Shown here piece after piece: positions 29,100 to 40,101 of a stretch of DNA of 64,000 bases (positions are counted from its first letter, which is position 1; each line of letters opens with the position of its first letter). Source of the DNA: Nereocystis luetkeana (taxonomy: Eukaryota > Sar > Phaeophyceae > Laminariales > Laminariaceae); the NCBI GenBank assembly GCA_031213475.1, contig JARUPZ010000005.1, positions 11,293,260 to 11,357,259 on the forward strand, given 5' to 3'. Under the pieces are notes generated by a model, which was not told where the DNA came from, searched no databases, and worked only from the letters and a program-made list of their open reading frames with translations. A program made the position numbers and the translations under genes.

Positions 29100-32000
29100 G
29101 ACGATCATGCGTTCTGTTTACCTCGCCTAACTGCAAAAAGCCTGCCACGCCCCAGAGTACCGATCAGGGTCCCGGTACAGGTCTGTACTTGTTCTAAATT
29201 GCACAGTTTTCACTCCGTTCCAAATACAACACGATCATTTCGCAAAGGTCCAAGAATACTCATTGTTGCCGAGATAAAATAGAAGAAACGACTTATTATC
29301 ACTAATTAATTGTGTGATTCCCGAGACGTTCGAAAATATAGCACCGTAGTAAACTGCTCCTATTAATAATACACTCCTCCGATGAAGTAGCACAAATTTG
29401 AGTCCGCGACCAAGCTGCCCAGGATATATCCAAGCTTGCCCGAAGCTGCCATTCTGCGTGTGCTTTCCTTCTCGACGTCATCCAAACAGGAGGTTCTAAC
29501 GGGCCAGAGAGAGCGCGACAGGAACGACTTCGGAGATTTCCTGTCCTGCATGTTCCAGTTTTGTGACCAGTACCTAGTACAATGTATCGGACGACCTGGA
29601 TGCAGTTAGTACAGACCGAAGATGCCGTAGCAGGGTTTGCACGGAGACGGCGAGGTTATTTGTTTAACGCGCAAGGACGGTTTTCCAAAGGATGTAGTGG
29701 GCGCGAATTAATTGCGAATTCTACCTTCGTGCGTGATTTGTCGTTCTTTGCACAGGATCTGGTCACTGCGTCTGTAATATGTATTGAGGTGTGGGGCTGA
29801 GGCATGAACAATGTCGAAAATACTAAGTGTTTTTGAGTAGAGTAGAAGAGTCTGGTCATCTTCTCCGGAATCGGCTGTTACAGTAGAGGTTGCTATTGGC
29901 GTCGATTGTGAATGTGACCAGCTCTGTCTGGTGTTTTGTTCGAATACTATTGGATATTTCCTCGACACGGCGCCGCTTTGGACGTGCGTGAAGGATGAGT
30001 ATATTTTGTCGTGTATTTCTGGTACGACGTTATAGGCTAGCTGGGTTAGTTAGGTGAGCGCTGCACAACCGAAAGGATACCGTGAAAAGTTGTGGTCGCT
30101 ATGTTTAGCTACGAGCATTCAAAAAAGCATGGAATAATTTATTGGCGAACTCTGCCACTTTACCAGAGGCCTACGTATAACGCCATGATTGTCATATTCT
30201 TCTTCACAACTGCTTTCAAAACGAAAATGGAGGCGTCCCTTTAAAAGTATCGTATGGGAGAGATTTGAAGCTCAACTAGGTTGTATCGAGGATAATTGAA
30301 CACTGCTTCCCTCAACCGGCATGGCGGTATTATTGTGGTCTTAATGTACGTAGGACTTGGCTTTTTTTTTCAATTTTGCAAACGTCTCTCTTTCGCCCCT
30401 ACACCCAGCGTTAATCTTGATCGCGCCGAAGGTTTAGCATTCCTGCTGTTTGTCGATTTGCATCGGTACGGGCGATGAAAGAGTGCACTGCAATCACGTA
30501 GTAGGGAGATCATAGACCGATCGCAGAGCGAATTGCTTTGAAGTTGCCCCAACCTTTCTACTCCAGCTCGCGAATCCTCGGTCGATTTTTCGCATCCCAC
30601 GTGAAGCAGTATAAAACGTTGGCAATACACAAAGAAACACCATCATCGTCGGCGCGCATGTATACATTAACCAGCTACATACCCCAAGTACAAGGAACCG
30701 GCTATAGAGCGGCATAGAAAACGACAGGCGTACTTTTATTAAGAGTCATTATCTGGTGTATAGTTCCCACTCTCGTTCAACAGCATCAACAGTGTACTAA
30801 GCGCAGTACAATGCGCCCAAAATGACGACACATACATTGACTAAACAAAAACGTGCAAAAAGGGGCACAAATGTTGAAATATGGAATGACTATGTTGCAG
30901 TCATTTTCTGTGCAGAACTAATAACCTCGATTATCGTTTATTCCCAGGAACTCGACCAGTGTATCGCTTTTCAAATCACCAAACACGCCTCTGCTAGCAG
31001 TGTAGTCCCATTTGGAAAGCAGTGGTCGAACGCCATCAATGCAGTACTAAAGTCGGAATATTGAAGAAAACTGAGGAGGTCAACATATTCCATAATAAGA
31101 GCTCGTACGTAAGAGGTATCAAGTACGTGCTATATTATGCGAATAATATCCATGAAGGGATGCTATTGCGGTCTAACTTCAATTGTGAAGAAGCCGATAC
31201 ATTTGTGGCATTTTCAAAAAATAAAATACACGCCTCGATCACGAGTGAACTCCCAAAACGGAAGCAGAGTTAAACAATGCATCCATGGAATCCCGAAGTC
31301 CGCATAATATATATGTACAAATACTGAAGATGACCAAGGGTTTAATAGTTCGTGCGGACAACTGAAAATCTATAGCAATAATGGGACATCATGGGCCGTG
31401 AACAAGTACTTTTTTGAGAGCTAATCGTATTGTTCTTGACCTCGATCATCAAGTGCATTCGACCCCTGTTCTCAGTTTGCATTTTAATTTCTCCGTCAAG
31501 TGGTAGTTGGTGTTGGTGCGAGTGTGGAGAGAGTCCAGTCGAAACCGGCACAGACGGCACCCTAGCAGGCGGGGTTTGTCTCAGACTGAACGTGTGCGTT
31601 TTTTCTTTGAGAACAGACAAAACGGAAAAATGGAAACGAAACAAAAAATGAGAACGGACGCTTTTTTTTAGAAAGCAAACCAATTGTGTACAACTCCAAG
31701 AAAAAAAGTTGACAGTCCTGTCGGGCTGTACAGCAGCTTTCGAATGAGCTGTCGCTCAGGCTGGAAGTCCTCGGCATCGCCGCGGTAGCCAGCATCTAGA
31801 GAAATCACAATAGAGCCAGCGTATATCGCTTTTTGCGCCCACCCGAAGGCACGAGATAGATGGAGCATGACCGTTCTGACGAGCTCCTCTCACAGGGCTG
31901 GCCAAGGGGTTTGGCAGGATCGTTTTGGTTCTCTGATACACCACATGGTTCTGGAGATACGGCTTGGTTCTCATTTTAGGCTTCGTTCCCATTTTTCCGA

Positions 32001-33574
32001 TTTGTCTGTTAATTTGGAAAACCAAGATCATAAGGCCCGCGTTTCGCGCTCGCGCGCCTCATTGTTTAATACGCTTACTATATTATGGAATTGGGGGGGA
32101 TGCTAGTACGGCAGTACGATAGCACGGCGAGAGCAGGACGCCCCACGCCCTAACAGATAAAAATAAGTTGTGGTTTGCGTGGTCTATACGGCAGTAGTGG
32201 TGTGTACGGGAAAAGCAAGTCTGCCAATATCTGTATCTATCTCGCAGAATGTCTCCCGTCGCCTCCAAGAAAGCCCACCATTCACGTCTCCGTGTCGGAG
32301 CGACGATTGAAGTCGAAAGCCTGCCCGTCCCTATCTGCGGGAAGACACACTGGTTTTGCGAAGCATGCTATCATGACGTCATGTAGAGTCCAGGTTGTGG
32401 TGGATCAGTAGGTACAGCTTGCAAGGTAAAATATTGAGCAGATATATTTTTTTCTGAAATCTGGGAGACGTAATGTTTCACGAGCGGTCAGTGCACGACA
32501 AAAGGTATTTGAAAATGTGTTTGGGTTGTTTACATGGATGGATGGTTGGTAAGTGTGATTAAATAAGATCGTACTGAGACCACAGGTGATTTTTTAATTC
32601 CCAAATCGGCGAGACGAAGCCTACTACTGTAATACAGTGACGGGCAGATGGTTAGAGACATAATATACAGGTCTGTACCACACAGAGGATTGTCAAGTAA
32701 AAGAGAAGTACCTTTCGTCGTGAATTTGATGCGAGTTATAATTCTTCGTGAGGAGTAGTAGTGACGATGCATCATACTTTTTCATAGCCTGCTCTAATAC
32801 TCAAAGAACCGGAACGACGAAAGTGACAGATATACGGGGGCATACAGCAGCAAGCAGGAGTCGCCTGCCGGGGGGGTTCCTGACATGTATTGCGCTTTTA
32901 CGCAAAACGGCTACAAAGCAATCAACAACTTCCTCGTGGTCGTATTACGATACAGACACATTTAAGACTACGAATTGAAGATGTGCTTATTTGGGTACTG
33001 AATAGAGGGGGAAACATATATAGGGTCTTGCACGATGCCAAAATATGCAACGATCAACGTGAAGTGCAGATTTCCCCAAAATAAGCACGTGGGCACTATT
33101 CCGACCAATGCGTACATTATACCGAATATTATTGGGAAGTGAAGATGTTTTTGATGTGACACATCGTATGAGGTGTGCGACTTGCTTCAGTAAATTGAAT
33201 AGTTGTTGTTTCCTAGTGCCGCTGCTGTGTTGTTTATATGGTCGCATCGGTCCATACATCACCATGGTCTTTATCTGCACCACCCCGCGTCGAGTTTGTC
33301 TCAGGTCTGGTATGGGAAGATGATTTCGCGCCGAGCTGACAGTTCCGCGAGCACCGTCAAGAAGATTTAAAGCTGTCAACGGGGGGGGGGCGCCAGAGAG
33401 AATACTCTTCTTGGCGTCCCCGCCGTCGCAGAACAAACCAAGCCTATTAACAGTGACTCTCTGCAGGTCCAAGTGAAGCATGTGGTATCTACACCTTAAA
33501 GAAAACTAAACGACTTAGATTTTGGAGGCAATGTGGCACGTTTCTTTATTTACCCGACTCTCGTGGACAGAACA
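29100..33574. other. Unassigned AT-richer intergenic sequence
   Basis: No recognisable protein, RNA gene or repeat end. The longest frame is 32,987-33,481 on the minus strand (164 codons) without any motif. The poly-G tract (GGGGGGGGG) at about 33,381 and a GGGGGG tract at 32,867 are isolated. Most frames are under 90 codons. Confidence 0.45.
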
Positions 33575-34825
33575 CCGCTCGCGGCACGCGTTTTTTAGTT
33601 GGTGTTAGTATACACTTGATGTGGGCTCAAACGGATCAGAGTTAACTGATTTTGGCATCTATCTGCCCTTTTTCAAGTCTTCGTCAACTAAACTCATACC
33701 AACTAAAATCTTTGTATTCGACACGTCATCTTTTGTGCTGTCGGTGTGTTGTCTATGACCTATGTTTGCAGGTCCGGAAGGATTGTGTCTACTCCAAAGG
33801 AACCATCAAGGACAACGAAATCCTGATCGGCCTGTGCTAGCCTCCCCTGCACTTCTAGTGATCCAAGCGCACCAGGAAGCTCTTGATCGCCCACGACGAG
33901 CAAGTTCGGGCCGAACGCCACGCGAAGTTCGGCGAATAGGCTCGGGTGGGACTGGAGAAAAGCGTCGCCTAGCGGGAAGGCTGTGTCGGTATCTCCTCGG
34001 TTCGGACTCGCAATAGATCTTCGTACTTTAAGAGTCTGTTCTCCTGTCTATCGCGATCTTCCGGTATAGCACCATAGACAGTCGATCTGCCTTTGGTCTG
34101 CGCCTGGGGTCTGAATATAGAGGTGTTCGCGGGCGTTTCGTTGCAGCGTGCGCCTGCGTCTAAATTATTTGAATATTTTCGGCAAACATCCGTTGTGCGT
34201 GTATTTGCAAGTCTGCCAGCGGGTAATTTGAGTTCATGTGTGGGGAGCGGACTGGTTCGTTTTTTTCGGTGGGGGTTCCTTCACCTAAGAGCGTCAGGTT
34301 TTGTATCGCCTTCATCACGCTAGTGCCTTGGCGAGTGCCAAGGTGTAACTGACTTTTTTGCATCCCCTTTGGGTGCTGTGGACAACGAAGGATCCTGTTT
34401 TTTTCTATCTACCTTGGGTCTGTGCCAGGGTGCTGATTCCGTTGGTAGTAGTGACATTCGTGTTAACGAGGGAATTATCGCTACTCCTGACGCTTCGAGT
34501 TGTTTGCGTTTCACGCCGGCCCCGGGCCCACTGCTACGCTCCGTTGAAGACGTTTTTCCTTGAGGAAGTACTGTCGTGGTTGGTTTGGGCGCCCGCCAAA
34601 GGTTTCGTTAGTTGTCGAATCGTTAGGTGTCGCAGGACATGTGTCTACTGGCGCTGCGGTTCGTCGTGCAAGTGCTTACTGTCGTAGTTGCATACCACGC
34701 TCATGGAGCCTTCACATCTCACAACAGCAGTCATACATCATTACTCCCTGCTTTATCGGTCCTTAGAACTGCTCTCTTGTGTCACCCTCATCTGCATGTT
34801 CCACCGCAATTTTCCTTATGCTAAT
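33575..34825 (+). repeat. Segmental duplication, decayed copy, left part
   Basis: Collinear with 47,205-48,400 over about 1.2 kb. Shared landmarks include AATAGATCTTCGTACTTTAAGAGTCTGTTCTC, ATCTTCCGGTA(T/G)AGCACCATA, GATCTGCCTTTGGTCTGCGCC and GAAGGATCCTGTTTTT. The similarity resumes at 37,985-38,140, so this copy is split by an insertion of about 3.16 kb. Confidence 0.8.
33773..33978 (+). pseudogene. Decayed copy of the 47.3-kb exon
   Basis: Preceded by TTTGCAG like its paralogue. The frame reads VRKDCVYSKGTIKDNEILIG LC, then a stop, PPLHF, a stop, then CSKRTRKLLIAHDEQV, AERHAKFGE, a stop and ARVGLEKSVA before the same terminal stop codon and AGCGGGAAGG sequence as the 47.3-kb exon. There are three in-frame stops with most residues still aligned, so it lost function after duplication. 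Confidence 0.7.
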
Positions 34826-35303
34826 ATTACTTTGTACCAAATGGACGTTTTTTCCGGAATAGTTCACTCTTCTCGTTTGGCAGCGGGTATTTTCTCGTGC
34901 TTGCTGCACCGGGGCCCGTAGGGGTGCGGCGTGGGCAGTAGGGTACAAGCATTGGCTCCGGTCGGACTCCGTGGCCCATGCTCTACATGGTCAAAGTCAC
35001 GTTACCCAGCAAGCCACTCAGGGGATGGGGTCCCACTTCCGGAAAGCCATCCAGGGCCTTGAAAACCAACCCGGATCTTCGTGTTTTTTGCTGCAAAGAT
35101 TTTGTTTTCCCACTTCTTGCGAGTAGGTTTAGCAGTCTGGGAGAAGGGATCTTTAGGGATGTTTTTTACTCGAAAAATGTGTAGCGTGGTCTGCACTTCG
35201 GAATCGTCCTCCGCATCTGAGAATTTTCCTGGTTCGATGCAAACTCGGCGTAGCCTCGTTTATGGCGGGTTTTGGCCCGTTTCGGCTGCGGTTTGGGGTC
35301 AGG

Positions 35304-35337
35304 GTTAAGGTTAGGGTTAGGGTTAGGGTTAGAGTCA
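35304..35337 (+). repeat. Short interstitial telomere-like TTAGGG run
   Basis: GGTTAAGGTTAGGGTTAGGG and two further TTAGGG-type units, flanked by GGGTCAGGG variants on both sides. There are about four perfect TTAGGG units. It is far too short to be a telomere, and it lies inside ordinary sequence. Confidence 0.7.
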
Positions 35338-35439
35338 GGGGTCGGGTTGGGTCTTCGCCCGTGCCTTGTTCCCAACAGGAACCAAAACATCCGAACAGCC
35401 TACCAACCTAAAGATCCCTTCTCCCAGATTGTTAAAGGT

Positions 35440-36480
35440 CCTCCTTCTTGCTGCAACAGCAACAACACACAGCAGCGCTGCTCAAAATCGTGCTGCTCGA
35501 GTTCGTATGCTCGAGCAGTACGCAGCAGTAATAGCAACAGCAGGCGTACGAGTGCTACTCGAATCGAGTGTTGCTCGAGTGCTGTTGAGTGTTGTTGCTG
35601 CTGCTGCCGAGTGCTCGTGTGCTCGTGACTGTTTGGCCACAACACATGAGAGCACGCTGTATCCACCACGTATTATACATACATCCCGGGTAGTGTGTTT
35701 TTTAGATTTTTTTATCTCGGTGCGATTCATCATTTTCAACCGGATCTTTCTACAACGCATTCCGTTGCTTGCGATGTTATTAATAGTCGAGCTCATGCTC
35801 GAGCTGTATGCAGCAGTAAAACAACCGCAACAACAGGCGTACGAGTCCTGCTCGAGGCGAGTGTTGCTTGAGTGCCGCTGGGTGCTGCTGCTGCTGCTGC
35901 TGCTGCTGCTGATGCTGGGTGCTCGTGTGCCCGTGACTGCTTGGCCACGCCGTGCTCGTGTTTGTCTCTCGTTATCGTTGGGCTTGAGCAATCGAGTGAT
36001 CGTGGTCCCGTGTCCGTTTTTCGCGGTGTAATGGGCCATGCTTGGAGACTATCATACTCGTGCGCTCGAGCGCTACTCGAGCAGTACGCAGTAGTACAAC
36101 AACAGAAGCAACGTGTTACAGGTGTACGACTGCTGCTCGAATCGAGTGTTGCTCGAGTGCTACTGCTGCTGCTGCAGTTGCTGAGTGTTCGTGTGCCCGT
36201 GATTGCTTGGCCACGCCGTGCTTGTGTTTGTCTCGTGCTCGTCGCGCTTGAGCAATCGAGTGATCGTGGTCCCGTGCCCGTTTTTTGCGGTGTAATAGGC
36301 TATGCTTGGAAACCTACTCATGCTCGTGCGCTCGAGTGCTGCTCGAGCGGTACGCAGCAGTACAACAACAGCAACAACAGGTGTACGAGTGCTGCTCGAA
36401 TCGAGTGTTGCTCGAGTATTGCTGAGTGTTGCTGCTTCTGAGTGCTCGTATGCTCGTGACCGCTTAGCCACAAGACATGA
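35440..36480 (+). repeat. Higher-order CTG/CTCGA-rich tandem array
   Basis: Units carry GTACGAGTGCTGCTCGAATCG, GAGTGTTGCTCGAGTGCT, GTGCTCGTGTGCCCGTGA and TTGGCCAC. The word GAGCAATCGAGTGATCGTGG repeats at about 35,984 and 36,250 (period about 266). The outer margins (35,605-35,690 and 36,435-36,510) also match each other (GACATGAGA-CATGCTGTATCCA), so two inner units are flanked by two outer ones. Confidence 0.7.
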
Positions 36481-36514
36481 GAACATGCTGTATCCAACAC
36501 GTGCATACCTGGTA

Positions 36515-36657
36515 TTACGGGGGGCCACCTATGGTACACATAAGAACCCATATATTTTATAAGAAACAAAAAGAGTACGTCAGCTGTGAGTTCAACCGAT
36601 CGGCAGATCGATCGATACTCAACTTTATTTGGCCCCACTCACTTTGGTCCCCCGTAA
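36515..36657 (+). mobile_element. MITE family 2, copy 1
   Basis: Starts TTACGGGGGGCCACCTATGG with TACACATAA, and ends GGTCCCCCGTAA. The terminal repeats and the CCTATGGTACACATAA block match the 44.4-kb copy. It is longer than the other two copies (about 140 versus 104-111 bp), with an unrelated middle. The target duplication is not clear. Confidence 0.6.
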
Positions 36658-37004
36658 ATGTTTTTTTTAGAAACTCTGTGCGATTCATCGTGTATTTGTC
36701 TGATCTTCGTACCACGTAAAGCGTTGCGTGTAAGTAGTAGCCAAGTGTTCACTGCCCTACTTTGTACAATGTGTCTATGTCACGCATTTTGCTGAACATT
36801 CTGCTGCTCCCGTTGTTGCTGCTCCTGCTACTACACACAATCTCGATATAGCTGCTACTACTGCTGTTGCTGGCACAGGTTGCTTTCCTTGCGGCTACCC
36901 TTATTTTATTTTTGCCCGTGCCACGCGGTTGCTTATCTTGCTGTTCCTGTTTTTGCTCTACATGCTGAAACAAGTATCCAGCTTTTACATTTCCCCCAGA
37001 TACT

Positions 37005-37720
37005 ACAGAAATCCTGCAGATCATACAGGTCCTGCAAGTCGTACAGATCGCATCTCGGTTAAGGTGTGCAGATAATCCAGATCACACAGATTCCACTAAG
37101 GTAGATCATGCAGATCCTGCAGATCATACACATCCAACCCGGTAAAGATGTACAGGTCACACAGATGCCACTCAAGTACACACGCGTGAAATATCCGCCT
37201 CATACAGGCCCATCCCGGCTAAACATGATGCAAACAAGTGTCTAGTATCTGGATTTTACAGATCCTCCCGACCATACGAAAATCCCGCAGATTATACAGA
37301 TCCTGCAGACCATGCACACCCACCGATAAAAATGTGCATATCATGCAGATCGTACATACCCCATTCCGGTGAACAGATCATACAGATCACACAGCTTCGA
37401 CCCAGGTAGATCATACAGATCCTACAGATCGATGACACCCACCGATAAACAGGTGCAGATTGTGCAGATGGTACAGACCCCATTCCGGTGAACAGATCAT
37501 ACAGATCACACAGCTTCGACCCAGGTAGATCATACAGATCCTACAGATCGATGACACCCACCGATAAACAGGTGCAGATTATGCAGATCGTACAGACCCT
37601 ATCTCGCTAAAGATGTACAGATCTGCAGATCGAACATTTCCCACCCCGGTCAAACTGCCCAGTAAAGGTGTTCAGATCATCAAGGATCACAACTATCAAT
37701 GATACAGATCCCACCCAGGC
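37005..37720 (+). repeat. CAGATC satellite with 119-bp higher-order unit
   Basis: Dense CAGATC(A/G)TACAGATC-type words recur at about 12-bp steps. A longer near-identical unit starts ACAGATCACACAGCTTCGAC at 37,382 and 37,501 (period 119), running through GATGACACCCACCGATAAAC. The flanks are degenerate versions of the same pattern. Confidence 0.8.
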
Positions 37721-37984
37721 GATGAATACATGGATGATATAAACCCCGTTTTTTCCTTATGAGTGCCACGCATTCCTTAATGCACAGTAGTCCATGTCTC
37801 CTACAAGGTACATGCGAGAGCATCGAAGACTAGACTACTACTACTATACTCTTCGCTTTTAGCGATAAATCAGTAGCCCATGACTCAGTTCACTCCGAGA
37901 TCATTTTCATTAAAAAAAGAGGTGCAAGCAACTTTCGACGCCCCCCGGATTTCATGCCACCCACATCCCGAAGGGGAACCTTGT

Positions 37985-38140
37985 ACTTCAGTACATATTT
38001 GTTTATTAACGGGTGCATTTGCCCTATTGCCCCCAACTGCGGCACATAACAGCAATTGGTGGAATAGTTCAAACCTACCCACCAAATACGTATTTCGGCA
38101 AGAGTCTTCTCACACGCTGCGCTCATACCACTCCGAAAGT
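37985..38140 (+). repeat. Segmental duplication, decayed copy, right part
   Basis: Matches 48,410-48,560: GCATTTGCCCTATTGCC versus ACATTTGAGTTATTGCC, CATAAC(A/T)GCAATTGGT(G/A)GAAT, and TTTCGGCAAGAGTCTTCT followed by ACACGCT(G/A)CGCTCAT. It marks where the paralogy resumes after the 34,826-37,984 insertion. Confidence 0.75.
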
Positions 38141-38519
38141 AGAACTTTTCAATATAAATTAAACTATGCAGCTGACGTATTTCCGATTTTAATAAAATAT
38201 ACCTCTAAATTCGTTTGCTCTGGTCATTCACTGTGAGGGCGTTTCAAGAGCCTTTCGCAAGATGGTGAACCATGATTCGCGAGAGCTTTGAACTTTTCGC
38301 CAGTAGACGATTTCTTTTTTGTTTTTTCGGGAATAGTTTCAACATGACTGTTAGTTTTCTGGCCAATTGAACGTTGATCTCAGTTGCTTTGGCGTGAAAA
38401 GACCGGCGATGAGACGGCATACGACGCGGGTCATTGTAATATTTCCGTGCGTGGACACATACACGTTGACAGCATACGACGCGCGTCACGCTGGTGCTGC
38501 CTCTTCGTATACCACTGGG

Positions 38520-38605
38520 CCTCCTGCTGGCGTTGCTCCTGCTCGTGCGGCTCCTGGTCGTGCCGCTCCTGCTCGCGCCGCTCCTGCTCGTGCCGCTCCT
38601 TCTGG
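38520..38605 (-). repeat. 15-bp minisatellite encoding an R-H-E-Q-E repeat
   Basis: GCTCCTGCTCGTGCC-like 15-mers are repeated about five times. The minus frame (38,431-38,631) reads KERHEQERREQERHDQEPHE and QEQRQQ, a charged helix-forming pentapeptide repeat. A related stretch lies at 42,430-42,480. No larger protein is recognised around it. Confidence 0.6.
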
Positions 38606-38704
38606 GGGCCGCTATTGACGGACGGGGGCACGCTGCTGATGTCTACCCCACGTCGAAAGAAGAAGCTGTCACGGCAGGGCCGGCGATCTTTTTTTCGTTT
38701 TATA

Positions 38705-38810
38705 AAGGGTAGACCACTGAGCTACTCAGTCAGCGCTGACTGAGTAGCTCAGTAGGCTATCCTTTAAAAACTAACAAAAGAAGCCCGGGGTTCGAGTCCT
38801 GCCAGACGTC
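38705..38810 (+). other. tRNA-like sequence fused to a perfect 38-bp palindrome
   Basis: Arms 38,716-38,734 and 38,735-38,753 are perfect inverted repeats with no spacer (ACTGAGCTACTCAGTCAGC and its complement), and weaker pairing extends to 38,705 and 38,764. The right arm contains TAGCTCAGTAGG (38,745-38,756), a good RNA polymerase III A box. GGTTCGAGTCC (38,789-38,799) is a good B box. A full cloverleaf does not close: the acceptor and T stems pair poorly. It is therefore a tRNA-derived pseudogene or the head of a SINE, not a working tRNA gene. Confidence 0.5.
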
Positions 38811-39009
38811 GTATTTCCGCTTTTTCTGCCGTGGGTAGAAAAAGGGGAATCAGTGGAGAGAACCACGATAAAAGAACACTCGACTAGAAAGTCGAAAGTG
38901 AACTGAACCACGTGAGTAAAAGAACTCACGCGTAGGGAGGGGGACTATAGGAAGGAAAAACCAGGCGCTGGTTAGGGGCTTGATCAATCCCGGAGGATGT
39001 TATCGGCGA

Positions 39010-40095
39010 GCCCCCCCCGATGGTGAATGAGCTGGACGACGGTGTGGCTCACTTGAACGACCTCGACTTGACGTGGGGTTTTGACCTGGACGCGTTTATG
39101 CAGGAGCGCAAACATCAGGAACCTGTCGCCGACGAGGCCGGCGACGAAACGCCCCAGACGATGGGTTCGTCTCAAGGGGGTGCCATGGACGCCTCCTCGG
39201 CCCCGAGGGGGAAGGTCCGAAACACCCGAGACGATGGGTTTGTCTCAAGGGGGCGCCGTGGACGCCTCCTCGGTCTCGGCAGGGAGGGCCGGAAGCGACC
39301 CGGGTGCAGCAACAGCCTCCGACACCGGTCAAGGGAACGGTGAAGCCCCCCCCGCGATCCTGTCGAGCAGGCCAGCACACGAGCTCAGCAGCTGGGGACG
39401 GCTCTCCCCAACAGTATGGGGCTGGACCCGGTGTCAGAGCCAACGCCTGGAGGGCGTGTGACGCCTTGAACCGCACAGCAACGACAGCTAACCCTGAGAG
39501 CAAGTCGCCGCATGAGATGTGGCATGGTAGCCCCCGCCGATAGTATTACTACCTTTCCGAAAGCCTAGCTACTGCAAGGCGAATGACTCCCAGTCTACGG
39601 AAAGGGGGGGGTCCGAGGCGGACGACGTGAGCACGTCGGATCGAGGTGGTGAGGGGGTGGTGAATGAGCTGGACGACGGTCTGGCTCACTTGAACGACCT
39701 CGACGTGACGTGGGGTTTTGACCTGGACGCGTTTATGCAGGAGCGCATACATCGGGTACCTGTCGCCGGCGAGGCCGGTGACGAAGCACCAAAGGCGATG
39801 GGTTCGTCTCAAGGGGGCGTCATGGACGCCTCCGCGGCCCCGAGGGGGAGGGCCAAAAAACACGAGACGATGGGTTCGTCTCAAGGGGGCGCACGTGAAC
39901 GCGTCATCGGTCCCGTCAGGGAGGGCCGAAAGCGACCCGGGTGCAGCATCAGCCTCCGACACTGGCCAAGGGAACGGTGACGGCCCTCCCGCGATCCTGT
40001 CGGGCAGGCCAGCACACGAGCTCAGAAGCTGGTGACGGCTCCCTCCAACAGTACGGGGCCGGACCCGGGGTCAGAGCCAACGCCTGGAGGGTGAA
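39010..40095 (+). repeat. Partial tandem duplication (about 640-bp offset) in Copia linker
   Basis: The blocks 39,020-39,460 and 39,660-40,085 are about 90% identical: both start GTGAATGAGCTGGACGACGG, pass through TTTGACCTGGACGCGTTTATGC and repeated GATGGG(T)TCGTCTCAAGGGGG, and end CAGAGCCAACGCCTGGAGG. Between them lies the integrase tail. Each block also contains an internal GATGGGTTCGTCTCAAGGGG minisatellite in two copies. Confidence 0.8.
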
Positions 40096-40101
40096 CCAGC
40101 T

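Larger units (their letters stand above)
34826..37984. other. Insertion block in the segmental duplication: CTG/CTCGA arrays, TTAGGG run, CAGATC satellite
   Basis: This block has no counterpart in the 47-kb copy. It contains a short telomere-like run (about 35,305-35,335), a higher-order CTGCTCGA-rich array (35,440-36,480), MITE family 2 copy 1 (36,515-36,657), a CTG/TGC-rich spot (36,780-36,880) and the CAGATC satellite (37,005-37,720). No gene is recognised in it. Confidence 0.6.

Noticed and set aside
35304-35337. A chromosome end
   Set aside because: Only about four TTAGGG units, with ordinary sequence on both sides.
37292-37483. Cys/Ile/Met-rich minus frame in the CAGATC satellite
   Set aside because: Product of the satellite's period, with no independent support.
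38738-38810. A functional tRNA gene
   Set aside because: A and B boxes are good, but the acceptor and T stems do not pair and the anticodon arm is unclear.
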